NCBI GenBank assembly: GCA_048058975.1
Contig: JBLLNP010000002.1
Coordinates: 124,001 to 188,000, forward strand
From: RHLJ01 sp048058975
Lineage (GTDB): Bacteria; Bacteroidota; Rhodothermia; Balneolales; Balneolaceae
Direction of reading: 5' to 3'
DNA length: 64,000 bases
Shown one piece after another: positions 17,364 through 26,410 of the stretch. The translations under genes were made by a program, and so were the position numbers. Within the stretch, counting starts at the first letter, position 1. The number at the start of each line of letters is the position of its first letter. The notes beneath the pieces were generated by a model. The model was not told the origin of the DNA. It made no database searches and was given only the letters and a program-made list of their open reading frames with translations.

Positions 17364-19295
17364 ATGGGAAAAATCATAGGAATTGACTTAGGAACTACAA
17401 ACTCATGCGTTGCCGTAATGGAGGGTAACGAACCTGTAGTTATACAAAATGCAGAAGGTGGACGTACTACTCCATCGGTAGTAGCTTTCAGTAAAGACGG
17501 CGAACGCCTGGTGGGTGCTCCTGCAAAGCGTCAGGCGATCACTAACCCGGAAAAAACCGTTGCTTCCGTAAAGCGATTTATGGGACGCATGTTCAATGAA
17601 GTGGGCGAAGAAACCAAGCAGGTTGCTTACAAAGTTGTAAAAGGCGACGATGGCACTGCCCGTGTTGAAATCGAAGACCGTAAATATGCTCCGCAAGAAA
17701 TTTCTGCAATGGTTCTTCAGAAAATGAAGCAAACCGCAGAAGAATATCTGGGACATAAAGTGACCGAAGCGGTAGTTACCGTTCCGGCTTACTTCAATGA
17801 CGCTCAGCGTAAAGCAACTCAGGAAGCCGGTAAAATTGCCGGATTGGAAGTAAAGAGAATCATCAATGAGCCAACTGCAGCGGCATTAGCTTATGGATTG
17901 GACAAGAAAGATGTAGATCAAACTATCGCGGTATATGACCTTGGTGGTGGTACGTTTGATATTTCTATCCTTGAATTAGGTGATGGTGTATTCGAAGTGA
18001 AATCAACCAATGGAGATACGCATCTTGGTGGTGACGATTTTGATCAACTACTGATCAACTTCCTTGCAGATGAATTTAAAAGTGCAGAAGGTGTTGATTT
18101 AAGAAAAGACGCTATGGCGATGCAGCGTTTGAAAGATGCTGCTGAGAAAGCAAAAATTGAGCTTTCAAGTTCACAGAAAACCAATGTGAATCTACCGTTC
18201 ATCACTGCTACTCAGGACGGTCCAAAGCATTTGAATGTGGACATCAGTCGCGCAAAGTTTGAACAACTGGCAGATGCACTGGTAAAACGATCTATCGTTC
18301 CTTGTGAAAAAGCATTGAAAGATGCCGGATTAAGCAAAAGCGATATCGATCAGGTAATTCTTGTGGGTGGATCTACCCGTATTCCAAGAATCCAGGAAGC
18401 TGTAAAAGAATTTTTCGGAAAAGAGCCGAGCAAAGGTGTAAATCCTGATGAAGTAGTTGCTGTAGGTGCTGCTATTCAGGGAGGTGTTCTTTCCGGTGAT
18501 GTGGAAGACGTAGTTCTTCTTGACGTTACTCCGCTTACATTAGGGATTGAGACTCTTGGTGGAGTAATGACACCTCTCATCGAGTCTAACAGCACAATTC
18601 CTACCAGTAAGTCACAGGTATTCTCAACGGCTGCCGATAACCAAAGCAGTGTGGAAATTCACGTACTTCAGGGTGAGCGAGCTCAGGCAGCTTCAAACAG
18701 AACGCTCGGTCGTTTCCACTTAGACGGAATTCCACCGGCGCCACGCGGTATGCCACAAATTGAAGTTACTTTCGATCTTGATGCTAACGGTGTACTTAAC
18801 ATTGTAGCGAAAGACAAAGGAACTGGTAAAGAGCAAAGTATTCGTATCGAGTCTTCATCCGGATTAAGTGATGAGGAAATCGAAAAAATGAAGCAGGCTG
18901 CCAAAGAGCACGAAGAAGAAGATAAAAAGCTTCGTGAAAAGGTAGAGAAAATGAACCAGGCTGATGGCCTGATCTTCTCCACTAAAAAGCAGTTGGATGA
19001 GTACGGCGATAAGATTTCTGAAGCCAACAAAACAGCCATCGAAGAAGCGGTAGCTAAATTGGAAGAAGCGCACAAAGCAGAAAATCTCGATGAGATTGAT
19101 GCAGCCATTGAAGCTGTTAATACAGCATGGTCTGCTGCTTCTCAGGAAATTTATGCGGCTTCACAGGCTGAGGCAGCTGCCGGAGGCGGAGCTGAAGGAA
19201 GTGGTGATGCTTCTGCTGAGGCGGGATCTTCTGAAAACGATGAGGCTGTAGATGCAGACTTCGAAGTTGTTGACGACGAAGACGACAAGAAGTAA
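17364..19295 (+). CDS. dnaK: Molecular chaperone DnaK (Hsp70)
   Basis: 643 residues, full family length. The N-terminal ATPase begins GIDLGTTNS (phosphate 1) with phosphate 2 DLGGGTFDIS near 192 and the adenosine motif VGGSTRIP near 337. The substrate domain (~390-510) includes LLDVTPLTLGIET, and the helical lid ends in an Ala/Gly-rich linker and an acidic tail (DADFEVVDDEDDKK). DnaK works with DnaJ and GrpE, neither of which is in the window. No CIRCE operator is present. The transcript ends at the hairpin at 19342. Confidence 0.98.
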   Translation: MGKIIGIDLGTTNSCVAVMEGNEPVVIQNAEGGRTTPSVVAFSKDGERLVGAPAKRQAITNPEKTVASVKRFMGRMFNEVGEETKQVAYKVVKGDDGTARVEIEDRKYAPQEISAMVLQKMKQTAEEYLGHKVTEAVVTVPAYFNDAQRKATQEAGKIAGLEVKRIINEPTAAALAYGLDKKDVDQTIAVYDLGGGTFDISILELGDGVFEVKSTNGDTHLGGDDFDQLLINFLADEFKSAEGVDLRKDAMAMQRLKDAAEKAKIELSSSQKTNVNLPFITATQDGPKHLNVDISRAKFEQLADALVKRSIVPCEKALKDAGLSKSDIDQVILVGGSTRIPRIQEAVKEFFGKEPSKGVNPDEVVAVGAAIQGGVLSGDVEDVVLLDVTPLTLGIETLGGVMTPLIESNSTIPTSKSQVFSTAADNQSSVEIHVLQGERAQAASNRTLGRFHLDGIPPAPRGMPQIEVTFDLDANGVLNIVAKDKGTGKEQSIRIESSSGLSDEEIEKMKQAAKEHEEEDKKLREKVEKMNQADGLIFSTKKQLDEYGDKISEANKTAIEEAVAKLEEAHKAENLDEIDAAIEAVNTAWSAASQEIYAASQAEAAAGGGAEGSGDASAEAGSSENDEAVDADFEVVDDEDDKK

Positions 19296-19341
19296 TATAT
19301 AAGATTTACGAAATACCCTTACAGGTATTAGACGTTAGAAG

Positions 19342-19376
19342 AAAGCTCCGGTCCTTTATGCCGGAGCTTTTATTTT
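19342..19376 (+). terminator. Rho-independent terminator of dnaK
   Basis: A perfect 10-bp stem (AAAGCTCCGG 19342-19351, CCGGAGCTTT 19361-19370) with a 9-base loop, followed by TATTTT, 46 bp after the dnaK stop. Confidence 0.85.
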
Positions 19377-19377
19377 A

Positions 19378-19488
19378 TGGTCATCCTGAACTTCTTTCAG
19401 GATCTTTGTTATGCCTCTCTTTTTATAATTGCTAAGAAACGTTAATCGAAGTCAATCCATAAGATTCCGAAACAAGTTCGGAATGACA
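19378..19488. repeat. Paired hairpin repeat, ATTCC/GGAAT family
   Basis: Two hairpins: TCCTGAACTTCTTTCAGGA near 19384 and ATTCCGAAACAAGTTCGGAAT near 19463. The outer ends GTCATCCT and GGAATGACA resemble each other inversely, as in the element at 1923-2018. From 19489 to 19761 I see only AT-rich sequence leading to the ribosome site AAAGGAG at 19750. Confidence 0.6.
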
Positions 19489-19761
19489 TAATCTTTTTGA
19501 AAGTCATATATTATTTCACTCTCAAAAAAAGTTCAAATATCTAAAAAAAGCGCTTTTCTATATCCTTTGAGAGATTTTATAATTTCTGATAATAAGCTCA
19601 TTTCCATTAATTAATAACCCGTTGGGGAGATTATTAAAAACGAATTAAGTCGATCAGACTTATTTTCTTTCGATCAAAATCACGAATCTGATCTATTGTA
19701 TCTCTTTATCTGCTGGAATAAGTTCATGGCAGTCATTCAATTAACCTGAAAGGAGAATACC

Positions 19762-19938
19762 ATGACGGCCGAATCGAAAATCATTATGCAGAAAGTGATC
19801 AAGAATCGTGAAAAGATTCTGATCCTGGAACGACTAATGGAAGAACTGGTAAATAACGGTAATGTAACTCAGGAAGATTTCAGGAGAATTCGTAAAGATG
19901 TAAAAGCAGAAATCAAAAGAGATTTCGAGCTCGCCTGA
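19762..19938 (+). CDS. 58-residue conserved-looking small charged protein
   Basis: ATG 19762 follows a strong ribosome-binding site (AAAGGAG, 7 bases away). The product is helical and highly charged, with two probable helices (~8-30 and ~38-56) rich in Glu, Lys and Arg, and no signal peptide or membrane segment. The TGA stop (19936-19938) abuts the stop of the opposing regulator gene at 19939. The spacing of ILILERLMEELVNNGNVTQEDFRRI resembles a short coiled-coil or HTH-partner protein (inference). Function unknown. Confidence 0.6.
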   Translation: MTAESKIIMQKVIKNREKILILERLMEELVNNGNVTQEDFRRIRKDVKAEIKRDFELA

Positions 19939-21696
19939 CTAAACTACATTCAGATAATTAGTGAGATTAGAACTTCCATCGAGATTCAGTTTTTTTCTCA
20001 GTCGATATCGACCTTGATCCACACTTTTTGGTGATATACTGAAGATACTGGCAATATCTTTCGAAGAGAGATTAAGCCGTACCAAAGCTGCAAGGCGCTT
20101 CTCCTGATCTGTTAAATCAGGATACTTCTCATCCAATCGTTTGAAGAAGCCTTCGCATACCTGCTCTACATGAGTTTCAAATTCTTCCATTTCTTTATTT
20201 ATGGAAGTGTTCTGATAAATTTTTGATCCCATGTGGTTGATATGTTTCAACGCTTCCTGATTCGCTACCTTAGAGCGCAAATCGGCCATTTCAGACTTGA
20301 TCTGGTTCAGGAATTCATTTTTGTGGGCAATATGAAGAGCGTAATTCGTAAGCTCTTTTTTAAAATATTCAGCCTCCGTTTTGGAGACCTCAAGTTCCTG
20401 TTCAGCAATAATTTTATTTTTTTCGAGGATTTCATATTCCTTCTTTTGTGCAGTACGTTGCCTTGCCCAAAGCAAAGAAATAATTCCAATAATGGATAAT
20501 AATGAAAATCCAATCGCAGCATTCCGGGTTTGCTCAAGCTCACTTTTCTGGGTAAGAAAGTCTATTTCCTGCTCCTTTTTTTCTGTTTCGTACCGTTCTC
20601 TCATTTCATTCATCGCCCGGCCTTTCTCTTCCGAGTAGATAGAGTCTCTAAGAACGTACGATTTATTAAGCCAGGTCAAGGCTTGTTGGTAGTTTCCTAG
20701 GCTGCTATCAGCCCGGAATAAACGATAGTACATGCTACGCTGCCGGCTGATCACTCCAATTTGCTCGGCGAGCTCAACACCTTTTAGCAAATCTTCTTTA
20801 GCTTGAGAATAACTGCCTTTTAAAAGATTTACCGAGCCCATCATTTCATAATCCATCGCAATACCACGTTTAAAACCGGATTCAATATCCATTTCCAGGG
20901 TTTTTTGAATGTAATACAGGGTAGAGTCATACTCTCCCATTTCACGATAAGTAACCGCGATGTTATTATAAGTGTTGGCTATGTATCGCTTATGATTTGC
21001 TTCGAGCAGCATTCGTAATGACTCCTTATGCATGGCAAGAGCCCCTTCATAATCTCCGGTTTCATAGATCATTGCCCCAAGGTTCCCAATTACTCCCGCA
21101 ATGTTCCCGACATCATTCAGCTCCTCATAAATTGTTTTCGCTTTCAGATAGTATTCCCTTGCAAATTCATACTCAGCATCGTGATCATACACATTCGCAA
21201 GGTCTTCATAAACCATGGCGAGTAATAACGGATGTTCAAGTGTTTCAGCTAGTTTTATAGCTTCAAACATGTACTGAGTTGCCTGACTATAATATCCCTG
21301 CCTTCGGTAGATATTCCCGATCCGGTGTAATGCATCCGCTTTTAATGAGTCGGATGGAAGTTCGTTCGCAATTTCTAAGGCTTCATCAGCAAATGTTCGT
21401 GCTTCCTCATAGTCACTCTGGAAATAATGAGCATCAGCGAGAAGCATCTGGATTTTGCCTTTTATCATCAGATCGGGACCATTCTCTGCCGATATCATGG
21501 CCCTGAAGCCATAAAATCGAGCGGAGTCATAATCCGCATCGTCAAGATAAATCTGAGCTAGTTGGTAATCCTGAAAACCGGGGTGAGACTCCGTATCAGG
21601 AAAAGAAGCGACCGGATTGGAAGATTCGTAGTTAGAAGTTTGCTGGCAGCCTGCTATCAGGTATGCAATGCAGAGTAATATGGATACAGTTCTCAT
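19939..21696 (-). CDS. Lipid-anchored TPR sensor with transmembrane helix and LuxR-type HTH
   Basis: 585 residues from ATG 21696 (upstream in-frame codons exist, but this start gives a proper lipoprotein signal, LIAGC with Cys17). Order: signal/lipobox, about seven TPRs (~40-370), one membrane helix (~392-412), coiled coil (~415-500) and a C-terminal GerE/LuxR-like helix-turn-helix (~525-585; DLTDQEKRLAALVRL and SSKDIASIFSISPKSVDQ). TPRs outside and HTH inside would make it a one-protein transmembrane regulator, a common Bacteroidota design. Divergent from tsaD, convergent with the 58-residue gene. Targets unknown. Confidence 0.82.
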   Translation of the reverse strand: MRTVSILLCIAYLIAGCQQTSNYESSNPVASFPDTESHPGFQDYQLAQIYLDDADYDSARFYGFRAMISAENGPDLMIKGKIQMLLADAHYFQSDYEEARTFADEALEIANELPSDSLKADALHRIGNIYRRQGYYSQATQYMFEAIKLAETLEHPLLLAMVYEDLANVYDHDAEYEFAREYYLKAKTIYEELNDVGNIAGVIGNLGAMIYETGDYEGALAMHKESLRMLLEANHKRYIANTYNNIAVTYREMGEYDSTLYYIQKTLEMDIESGFKRGIAMDYEMMGSVNLLKGSYSQAKEDLLKGVELAEQIGVISRQRSMYYRLFRADSSLGNYQQALTWLNKSYVLRDSIYSEEKGRAMNEMRERYETEKKEQEIDFLTQKSELEQTRNAAIGFSLLSIIGIISLLWARQRTAQKKEYEILEKNKIIAEQELEVSKTEAEYFKKELTNYALHIAHKNEFLNQIKSEMADLRSKVANQEALKHINHMGSKIYQNTSINKEMEEFETHVEQVCEGFFKRLDEKYPDLTDQEKRLAALVRLNLSSKDIASIFSISPKSVDQGRYRLRKKLNLDGSSNLTNYLNVV

Positions 21697-21790
21697 AATG
21701 AATAATTCGTTGGAATTAACCTGCAAGCAACGTGAATTTTTGCAATAATGACCCGACCCATAATGTATAGAATTTCTGTATTTTTGAAAG

Positions 21791-22771
21791 ATGAATATTT
21801 TAGGTATCGAATCTTCCTGTGATGACACCTCGGCCTCGGTGCTTACAGAGGAGGGGATCAAATCAAATGTAATTGCCTCACAGTCTATCCACATAAAGTT
21901 CGGTGGTGTTGTGCCCGAATTGGCATCCCGCGCTCATCAAACTACCATCACACAAACCGTAGAACAAGCGCTGGAAGAAGCGCAGGTCTCTCTGGAAGAA
22001 ATTGATGCAATAGCGGTTACTCAGGGTCCTGGTTTGATGGGATCGTTACTGGTTGGGTTGTGTTTTGCCAAGGGGCTGGCACTTTCAAAAGATATCCCGA
22101 TTATTGGGGTGAATCACATGGATGCTCATATTTACGCGAATTTTATAGATGCTGAACCGGAGTTTCCTTTTGTTTGTTTGACGGTTTCGGGAGGTCATAC
22201 TCAACTCGTTTATATAAAGTCGCCATTTGAGCACGAGATTTTGGGACAAACCCGTGATGACGCCGCAGGCGAAGCATTTGATAAAATCGGAAAGATATTC
22301 GGGCTTCCATATCCTGCTGGCCCCTTTATGGATAAGCTGGCCAAAGAGGGGAATGTTCACTTCCACAAATTTCCACAAGCACTGGTTAATGAAGGATTGG
22401 ATTTTAGTTTTTCGGGACTGAAAACCAGTGCATTGTATTTTGTGCAGGATAAAGAAGATGGGTGGATCCAAGAAAACCTGAATGATCTGTGCGCGAGTGT
22501 TTCTGAAGCTATTACCGAAGTACTAATCAAAAAACTAAAACGGACAATTAAAAAAACAGGGGTGAAAACCATTGCTCTGGCAGGTGGTGTTTCTGCTAAT
22601 TCTATGCTCAGGCAAAAAGCGGAAGAACTAGCCTCTGGTATGGGACTTTCTCTTCACATTCCAAAACTCAGTTATTGTACCGATAATGCGGCTATGATTG
22701 CCATCACAGGAAAAATGAAAGCCGAACTCGGAAAATTTGATGATCTATCAATGAAGCCTTTTGCTTCTTGA
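21791..22771 (+). CDS. tsaD: tRNA N6-adenosine threonylcarbamoyltransferase TsaD
   Basis: 326 residues. It transfers the threonylcarbamoyl group from TC-AMP to A37 of ANN-decoding tRNAs, with TsaB, TsaE and TsaC elsewhere. ASKHA fold with GIESSCDDTS at the N-terminus, metal-binding HMDAH (His108, His112), VSGGHTQL (~132) and the C-terminal CTDNAAMIA with the third metal ligand Asp. Length is normal for the family. The ATG is preceded closely by TATTTTTG, which could be a promoter -7 element, but no -33 partner is evident. Confidence 0.96.
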   Translation: MNILGIESSCDDTSASVLTEEGIKSNVIASQSIHIKFGGVVPELASRAHQTTITQTVEQALEEAQVSLEEIDAIAVTQGPGLMGSLLVGLCFAKGLALSKDIPIIGVNHMDAHIYANFIDAEPEFPFVCLTVSGGHTQLVYIKSPFEHEILGQTRDDAAGEAFDKIGKIFGLPYPAGPFMDKLAKEGNVHFHKFPQALVNEGLDFSFSGLKTSALYFVQDKEDGWIQENLNDLCASVSEAITEVLIKKLKRTIKKTGVKTIALAGGVSANSMLRQKAEELASGMGLSLHIPKLSYCTDNAAMIAITGKMKAELGKFDDLSMKPFAS

Positions 22772-22776
22772 GGTGA

Positions 22777-22822
22777 AAAATGAAAGTTTTAAAATTAAAT
22801 TTCCTTTTAAATCTTTCATTTT
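22777..22822. repeat. AT-rich hairpin after tsaD
   Basis: AAAATGAAAG (22777-22786) pairs with CTTTCATTTT (22813-22822), with an inner TTTAAAA/TTTTAAA pairing. It begins 6 bp after the tsaD stop and is followed by TTG, so it may act as a terminator. Confidence 0.55.
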
Positions 22823-22874
22823 GAACTTTGAAGCTTACACTGTTTAATAGGGGGCAATTAATTAACTTGTATAT

Positions 22875-23801
22875 ATGGCGGAATCGATAGATGCTTTGCA
22901 GCTAAACTTAGGGGGCGGGGGACTGATGGTGATGAACATCTCACTATGTTTCATCATGTTTGGGGTAGCTCTCGAGCTCACTGTTCAGGATTTTAAAGAC
23001 TTGGCTAAAAACCCGAAATCCACACTGGCAGGGGTCTTTTCCCAGTTTTTATTTCTTCCTGCTGTTACTTTTTTGATAGTGTATTTACTGGAACCACCAC
23101 CAAGCCTTGCCCTGGGAATGATGATGGTTGCAGCATGTCCCGGAGGGAATATTTCAAATTTCTTTTCACAGCTAGCAGGAGGAAACACTGCTCTTTCTGT
23201 GAGCATGACGGCTATAGCCACACTACTTGCCATCATTGCAACTCCTCTAAATTTCACATTCTGGGCTAGTATGTATGCACCTACAAAATTGATTCTTCAG
23301 GAAGTAAGTCTGGATATTTACGAAGTGTTTAAAATTGTTGTTTTGATTCTGGGAATACCACTTATTTTTGGTATGATCGTAAGACATTACCGGCCTGATG
23401 TAGCCGAGAAGCTTACGAAAGGGATTAAGATTTTCGGTATCATTTTCTTTGGTGCTTTTGTTCTTATAACTTTTGCGTTGAACTTCGAGAACTTCCTGAA
23501 TTATGTTCAATATGTCATTGGATACGTATTCATTCACAATTCCTTTGCGTTGTTTGGAGGATATGGCATTGCCGCATTGCTTAAACTAACTTTGCAAGAC
23601 AGAAAATCGATTGCTATCGAAACGGGGATTCAGAATTCTGGACTAGGTTTACTATTAATCTTCAATTTTTTTGACGGACTTGGTGGAATGGCTCTGATTG
23701 CTGCCTGGTGGGGTATTTGGCATATAATTATGGGATTCATAATCGGCTGGTACTGGTCGGTTGGAAAGCAAAGTTTACAGAGGGTATTCAGTAATGCGTA
23801 A
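22875..23801 (+). CDS. Bile acid:sodium symporter (BASS) family transporter
   Basis: 308 residues with about nine to ten membrane helices. The N-terminal MFGVALELTVQDF and the unwound-helix motif AACPGGNISNFFSQLAGGN near 93 are hallmarks of the BASS/ASBT fold. Members use sodium to take up organic anions (bile acids, pyruvate, pantoate and others), so the substrate here cannot be named. Its last 8 bases overlap the start of the acyltransferase gene. Confidence 0.88.
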   Translation: MAESIDALQLNLGGGGLMVMNISLCFIMFGVALELTVQDFKDLAKNPKSTLAGVFSQFLFLPAVTFLIVYLLEPPPSLALGMMMVAACPGGNISNFFSQLAGGNTALSVSMTAIATLLAIIATPLNFTFWASMYAPTKLILQEVSLDIYEVFKIVVLILGIPLIFGMIVRHYRPDVAEKLTKGIKIFGIIFFGAFVLITFALNFENFLNYVQYVIGYVFIHNSFALFGGYGIAALLKLTLQDRKSIAIETGIQNSGLGLLLIFNFFDGLGGMALIAAWWGIWHIIMGFIIGWYWSVGKQSLQRVFSNA

Positions 23802-25065
23802 AAACTGGTTGTGGTATCAGATGTTCAGATACCTGATTGTGAAATGTGGTTTGTATTTATTTTATAAGCGTATAATTATTGAAGGGAAAGAATACCTTCC
23901 AAAAAATAAGCCCATTCTCTTTGTACCAAATCATCAGAATTCTTTTATGGATGCTTTGTTGGTTGTTACTCATACCAAGCCCTTTATTTATTTTTTGACC
24001 CGCGCCCAGGCTTTTAGCTCCCCATTGTTAGGTAAATTTCTCAGAAGTCTGAATATGTTACCGGTTTACCGCGTGAGAGATGGTTTGAGCTCTGTAACAA
24101 AGAACAATGCCATTTTTGAAGAGTGCATTAATTACCTGAAGCGGAATGATGCAGTTTTGGTTTTTCCGGAGGCTAATCATGATTTAAGAAGAAGAATCCG
24201 ACCGTTAAGTAAAGGGTTCACCCGAATTGCTTTTGATGCTGAAGTACGCGAAAACTGGGAAATGGGATTACATATTATTCCCGTTGGTGTGAATTATACA
24301 GAGCACAGAAGATCCCGCAATACCGTGAAAGTAGTATTCGGAAGTCCGATTTTAATGAAAGATTTTCGGGAACTGTATGAGAAAGATGAACGCGAAGCTA
24401 CCAACGAGTTGAAAAAGCAGGTAAGCGATGGCATGAAGGAACTTGTCATGCATGTTCCAAATCTCGATCATTATCCTCTATGTAAAATAGTATTAGACGA
24501 TTTAGAGGAGAATGAAAAAAAGCTTATCGATCCTGATTTAGTAAATGCTAATGTAAAAAAGATTGAACAACAGGCAACTCCAGAACTTTTTGAAACTGCT
24601 CGGAAAGTATATGAGCTGGCCGAAAAGCAGGATTTCAGTATCAAAACTATCCGTGGAAGAAAAAAGCCAATACTTGCTCTTATTTTACTTTTACCGTTGT
24701 ACCTGTTTAGCTGGCTTAATAACCTGATTCCATATCAGGTGGTTAGAAAAATAATTGCATCTGTTATTAAAGATCATGCGTTTGATGCTTCTATAAAGTT
24801 TCTGATAGGGGTTACTCTGTTTCCTCTTTTCTGGATGCTTGTTTCTTTGATACTATGGGTTTCAGGAACTTCTTCATTGTTCACTTTTGGGTATCTGGTA
24901 TTAAGTGTTTTTACAGCTCCTTTATTTAAGAACGCCAATTTATTGTTAAGAGAGGCTAAGGAGAAGAAAAGCTTTTCCGAGTTTGAAAATTCAAACCCGA
25001 AAGAGTACCAGGAATTTCTAAAAGGAATAGAAATTCTGAACGAATTCAGATCAAAAGTCCTTTGA
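23794..25065 (+). CDS. PlsC-type lysophospholipid acyltransferase with C-terminal membrane helices
   Basis: 423 residues from ATG 23794, preceded by AGAGGG. The PlsC domain (~25-210) has the HX5D catalytic motif NHQNSFMD (the common form in this Bacteroidota subgroup) and VFPEANH as the phosphate-binding block. Then follow a helical region and about three membrane helices near 300-390. The likely reaction is acyl transfer to a lysolipid or glycerol phosphate in the inner membrane. The start lies within the end of the BASS gene (ATGCGTAA), so the two are translationally linked. Confidence 0.86.
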   Translation: MRKNWLWYQMFRYLIVKCGLYLFYKRIIIEGKEYLPKNKPILFVPNHQNSFMDALLVVTHTKPFIYFLTRAQAFSSPLLGKFLRSLNMLPVYRVRDGLSSVTKNNAIFEECINYLKRNDAVLVFPEANHDLRRRIRPLSKGFTRIAFDAEVRENWEMGLHIIPVGVNYTEHRRSRNTVKVVFGSPILMKDFRELYEKDEREATNELKKQVSDGMKELVMHVPNLDHYPLCKIVLDDLEENEKKLIDPDLVNANVKKIEQQATPELFETARKVYELAEKQDFSIKTIRGRKKPILALILLLPLYLFSWLNNLIPYQVVRKIIASVIKDHAFDASIKFLIGVTLFPLFWMLVSLILWVSGTSSLFTFGYLVLSVFTAPLFKNANLLLREAKEKKSFSEFENSNPKEYQEFLKGIEILNEFRSKVL

Positions 25066-25098
25066 ATAGCTAAATAATAAAGCTCAATCAAAAGACTT

Positions 25099-25629
25099 AT
25101 GAAATTTTCCTTTTTTTCAATTCTGATTCTATCTCTGTTATTGGCATGTCAGCCTGAAACCAAGCATAGCGAAACCGTACCAAACCCTTCATTTAACAAA
25201 GCAGTTGCTGTTGTTAATCCTATTGGAGATAGCGGAGTGAATGGAACAGTAAGGTTCGAGTTAACTGATGCTGGGGTTTCTGTTACAGCGGTGCTTTCAG
25301 GATTAGGAGAAGGAAATCATGGGTTTCATATTCATCAGTACGGAGATTGTACTGCTTCTGATGGCACATCAGCAGGTGGTCACTTTAATCCCGGAGGGAA
25401 TATGCATAGCAGTCCGGAAGCAACAAATCGGCACATGGGTGATATGGGAAACATCCAGTCAAATTCTAATGGGGAAGCATCTCTTTATTATGTAGATAAA
25501 GCAATTACTATGGATCAGATTATTGGCCGTGGAATTATTGTACATGCCGGAGAAGACGACCTCACTTCTCAACCTTCAGGAGCAGCCGGAGCCCGAATAG
25601 CATGTGGTGTAATCGGAATAGCCGAATAA
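25099..25629 (+). CDS. sodC: Cu/Zn superoxide dismutase, lipoprotein form
   Basis: 176 residues with a lipoprotein signal (LLLAC, Cys17). It dismutates superoxide in the envelope. All metal ligands are visible: copper His pair in GFHIHQYGDC, bridging His in SAGGHFNP, zinc ligands in NMHSSP and NRHMGDMGN, and the fourth copper His in IIVHAGEDDL. The active-site Arg and disulfide Cys are in GARIACGVIG. The loop pattern resembles eukaryote-like Cu/Zn SODs more than the proteobacterial periplasmic type (by eye). It starts 33 bp after the acyltransferase gene. Confidence 0.95.
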   Translation: MKFSFFSILILSLLLACQPETKHSETVPNPSFNKAVAVVNPIGDSGVNGTVRFELTDAGVSVTAVLSGLGEGNHGFHIHQYGDCTASDGTSAGGHFNPGGNMHSSPEATNRHMGDMGNIQSNSNGEASLYYVDKAITMDQIIGRGIIVHAGEDDLTSQPSGAAGARIACGVIGIAE

Positions 25630-25697
25630 GTGTAGCTTGATGATTCAATCTCGTTACCTTTAATTAACGATTAACGGGCAAAGCCTTATCTTAAGGG

Positions 25698-26084
25698 ATG
25701 GAATTAACACTAACTACTCCCGGACTTCTTTTTTCGGCAATCTCATTATTGCTTCTGGCATATACCAATCGGTTTTTGACACTTGCCAATTTAATCAGGA
25801 CTCTTCATCATCAATATGAAGAGTCTGGGGATAAAAAGAAGAAAGATCAGATTCAGAATCTTCAGAAGAGAGTTTCCTTAATAAAAAATATGCAACTCCT
25901 TGGGATAGGTTCTTTATTTGTATCGGTATTCTGTATGGTGGCACTATTCGCCGGATTGATACTTGTGGGAAAAATTCTTTTTGGGCTAAGCCTGATTATG
26001 CTTCTAATTTCATTAGCCCTTTCAATAATCGAAATACAAATAAGCGTGGACGCCCTGAACATTCAGCTTCGTGATTTAGAATAA
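25698..26084 (+). CDS. DUF2721-family membrane protein
   Basis: 128 residues. One N-terminal hydrophobic segment (~8-32), a charged helix (LIRTLHHQYEESGDKKKK), then two membrane helices (~70-115) and a short acidic end. This arrangement fits DUF2721; no biochemical role is known to me. It lies between sodC and the ArsR gene with its own gaps on both sides. Confidence 0.75.
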   Translation: MELTLTTPGLLFSAISLLLLAYTNRFLTLANLIRTLHHQYEESGDKKKKDQIQNLQKRVSLIKNMQLLGIGSLFVSVFCMVALFAGLILVGKILFGLSLIMLLISLALSIIEIQISVDALNIQLRDLE

Positions 26085-26117
26085 TTTTGAAACTTTTCTT
26101 TTTTAAAAGAGTAATTT

Positions 26118-26141
26118 ATATTTAGACAATTATCTAAATAT
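26118..26141. promoter_or_regulatory. Palindromic operator of the ArsR/SdpI operon
   Basis: A perfect inverted repeat, ATATTTAGA (26118-26126) and TCTAAATAT (26133-26141) separated by 6 bases, ends 4 bases before the ATG of the ArsR-type gene. ArsR/SdpR repressors bind such sites, so autorepression is the natural reading. Confidence 0.65.
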
Positions 26142-26145
26142 CTAA

Positions 26146-26406
26146 ATGAATACCCTTTTCAAAGCACTTAACGATCCTACCCGGCGAGAAATCCTGGATT
26201 TATTGAAGGAAAAAGATCTTACTGCAGGAGAAATAGCGGAGGCATTTGATATTTCTAAGCCAAGTATCTCACATCATCTGGATTTGTTAAAACAAGCTGG
26301 TCTTGTTACTTCAGAAAGGGATGGGCAGTTTATCAAGTACTCGTTAGATACAACTGCTTTGGAAGAGGCTACCCAATGGCTATTCAATCTTTTAAAAAAA
26401 GGCTAA
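26146..26406 (+). CDS. ArsR/SdpR-type winged-helix repressor
   Basis: 86 residues, nearly all one winged helix: NDPTRREILDLLKEKDLTAGEI, recognition helix ISKPSISHHLDLLKQAGLV, wing RDGQFIKYSL. No CxC-type metal-binding cysteines are present, which fits the SdpR branch rather than metal sensors. It is followed by an SdpI-like gene after 4 bp, as in the sdpRI operon of Bacillus subtilis. The operator at 26118-26141 sits directly before the start. Confidence 0.9.
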   Translation: MNTLFKALNDPTRREILDLLKEKDLTAGEIAEAFDISKPSISHHLDLLKQAGLVTSERDGQFIKYSLDTTALEEATQWLFNLLKKG

Positions 26407-26410
26407 AGTT

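Noticed and set aside
21779..21791. TATTTTTG before tsaD as a promoter giving a leaderless transcript.
   Set aside because: No TTG/TTTG partner at the right distance upstream; too weak to list as a promoter.
21696..21894. N-terminal extension of the TPR/HTH regulator to 21894.
   Set aside because: It would hide a clean lipoprotein signal, overlap the start of tsaD, and has no family-like sequence.
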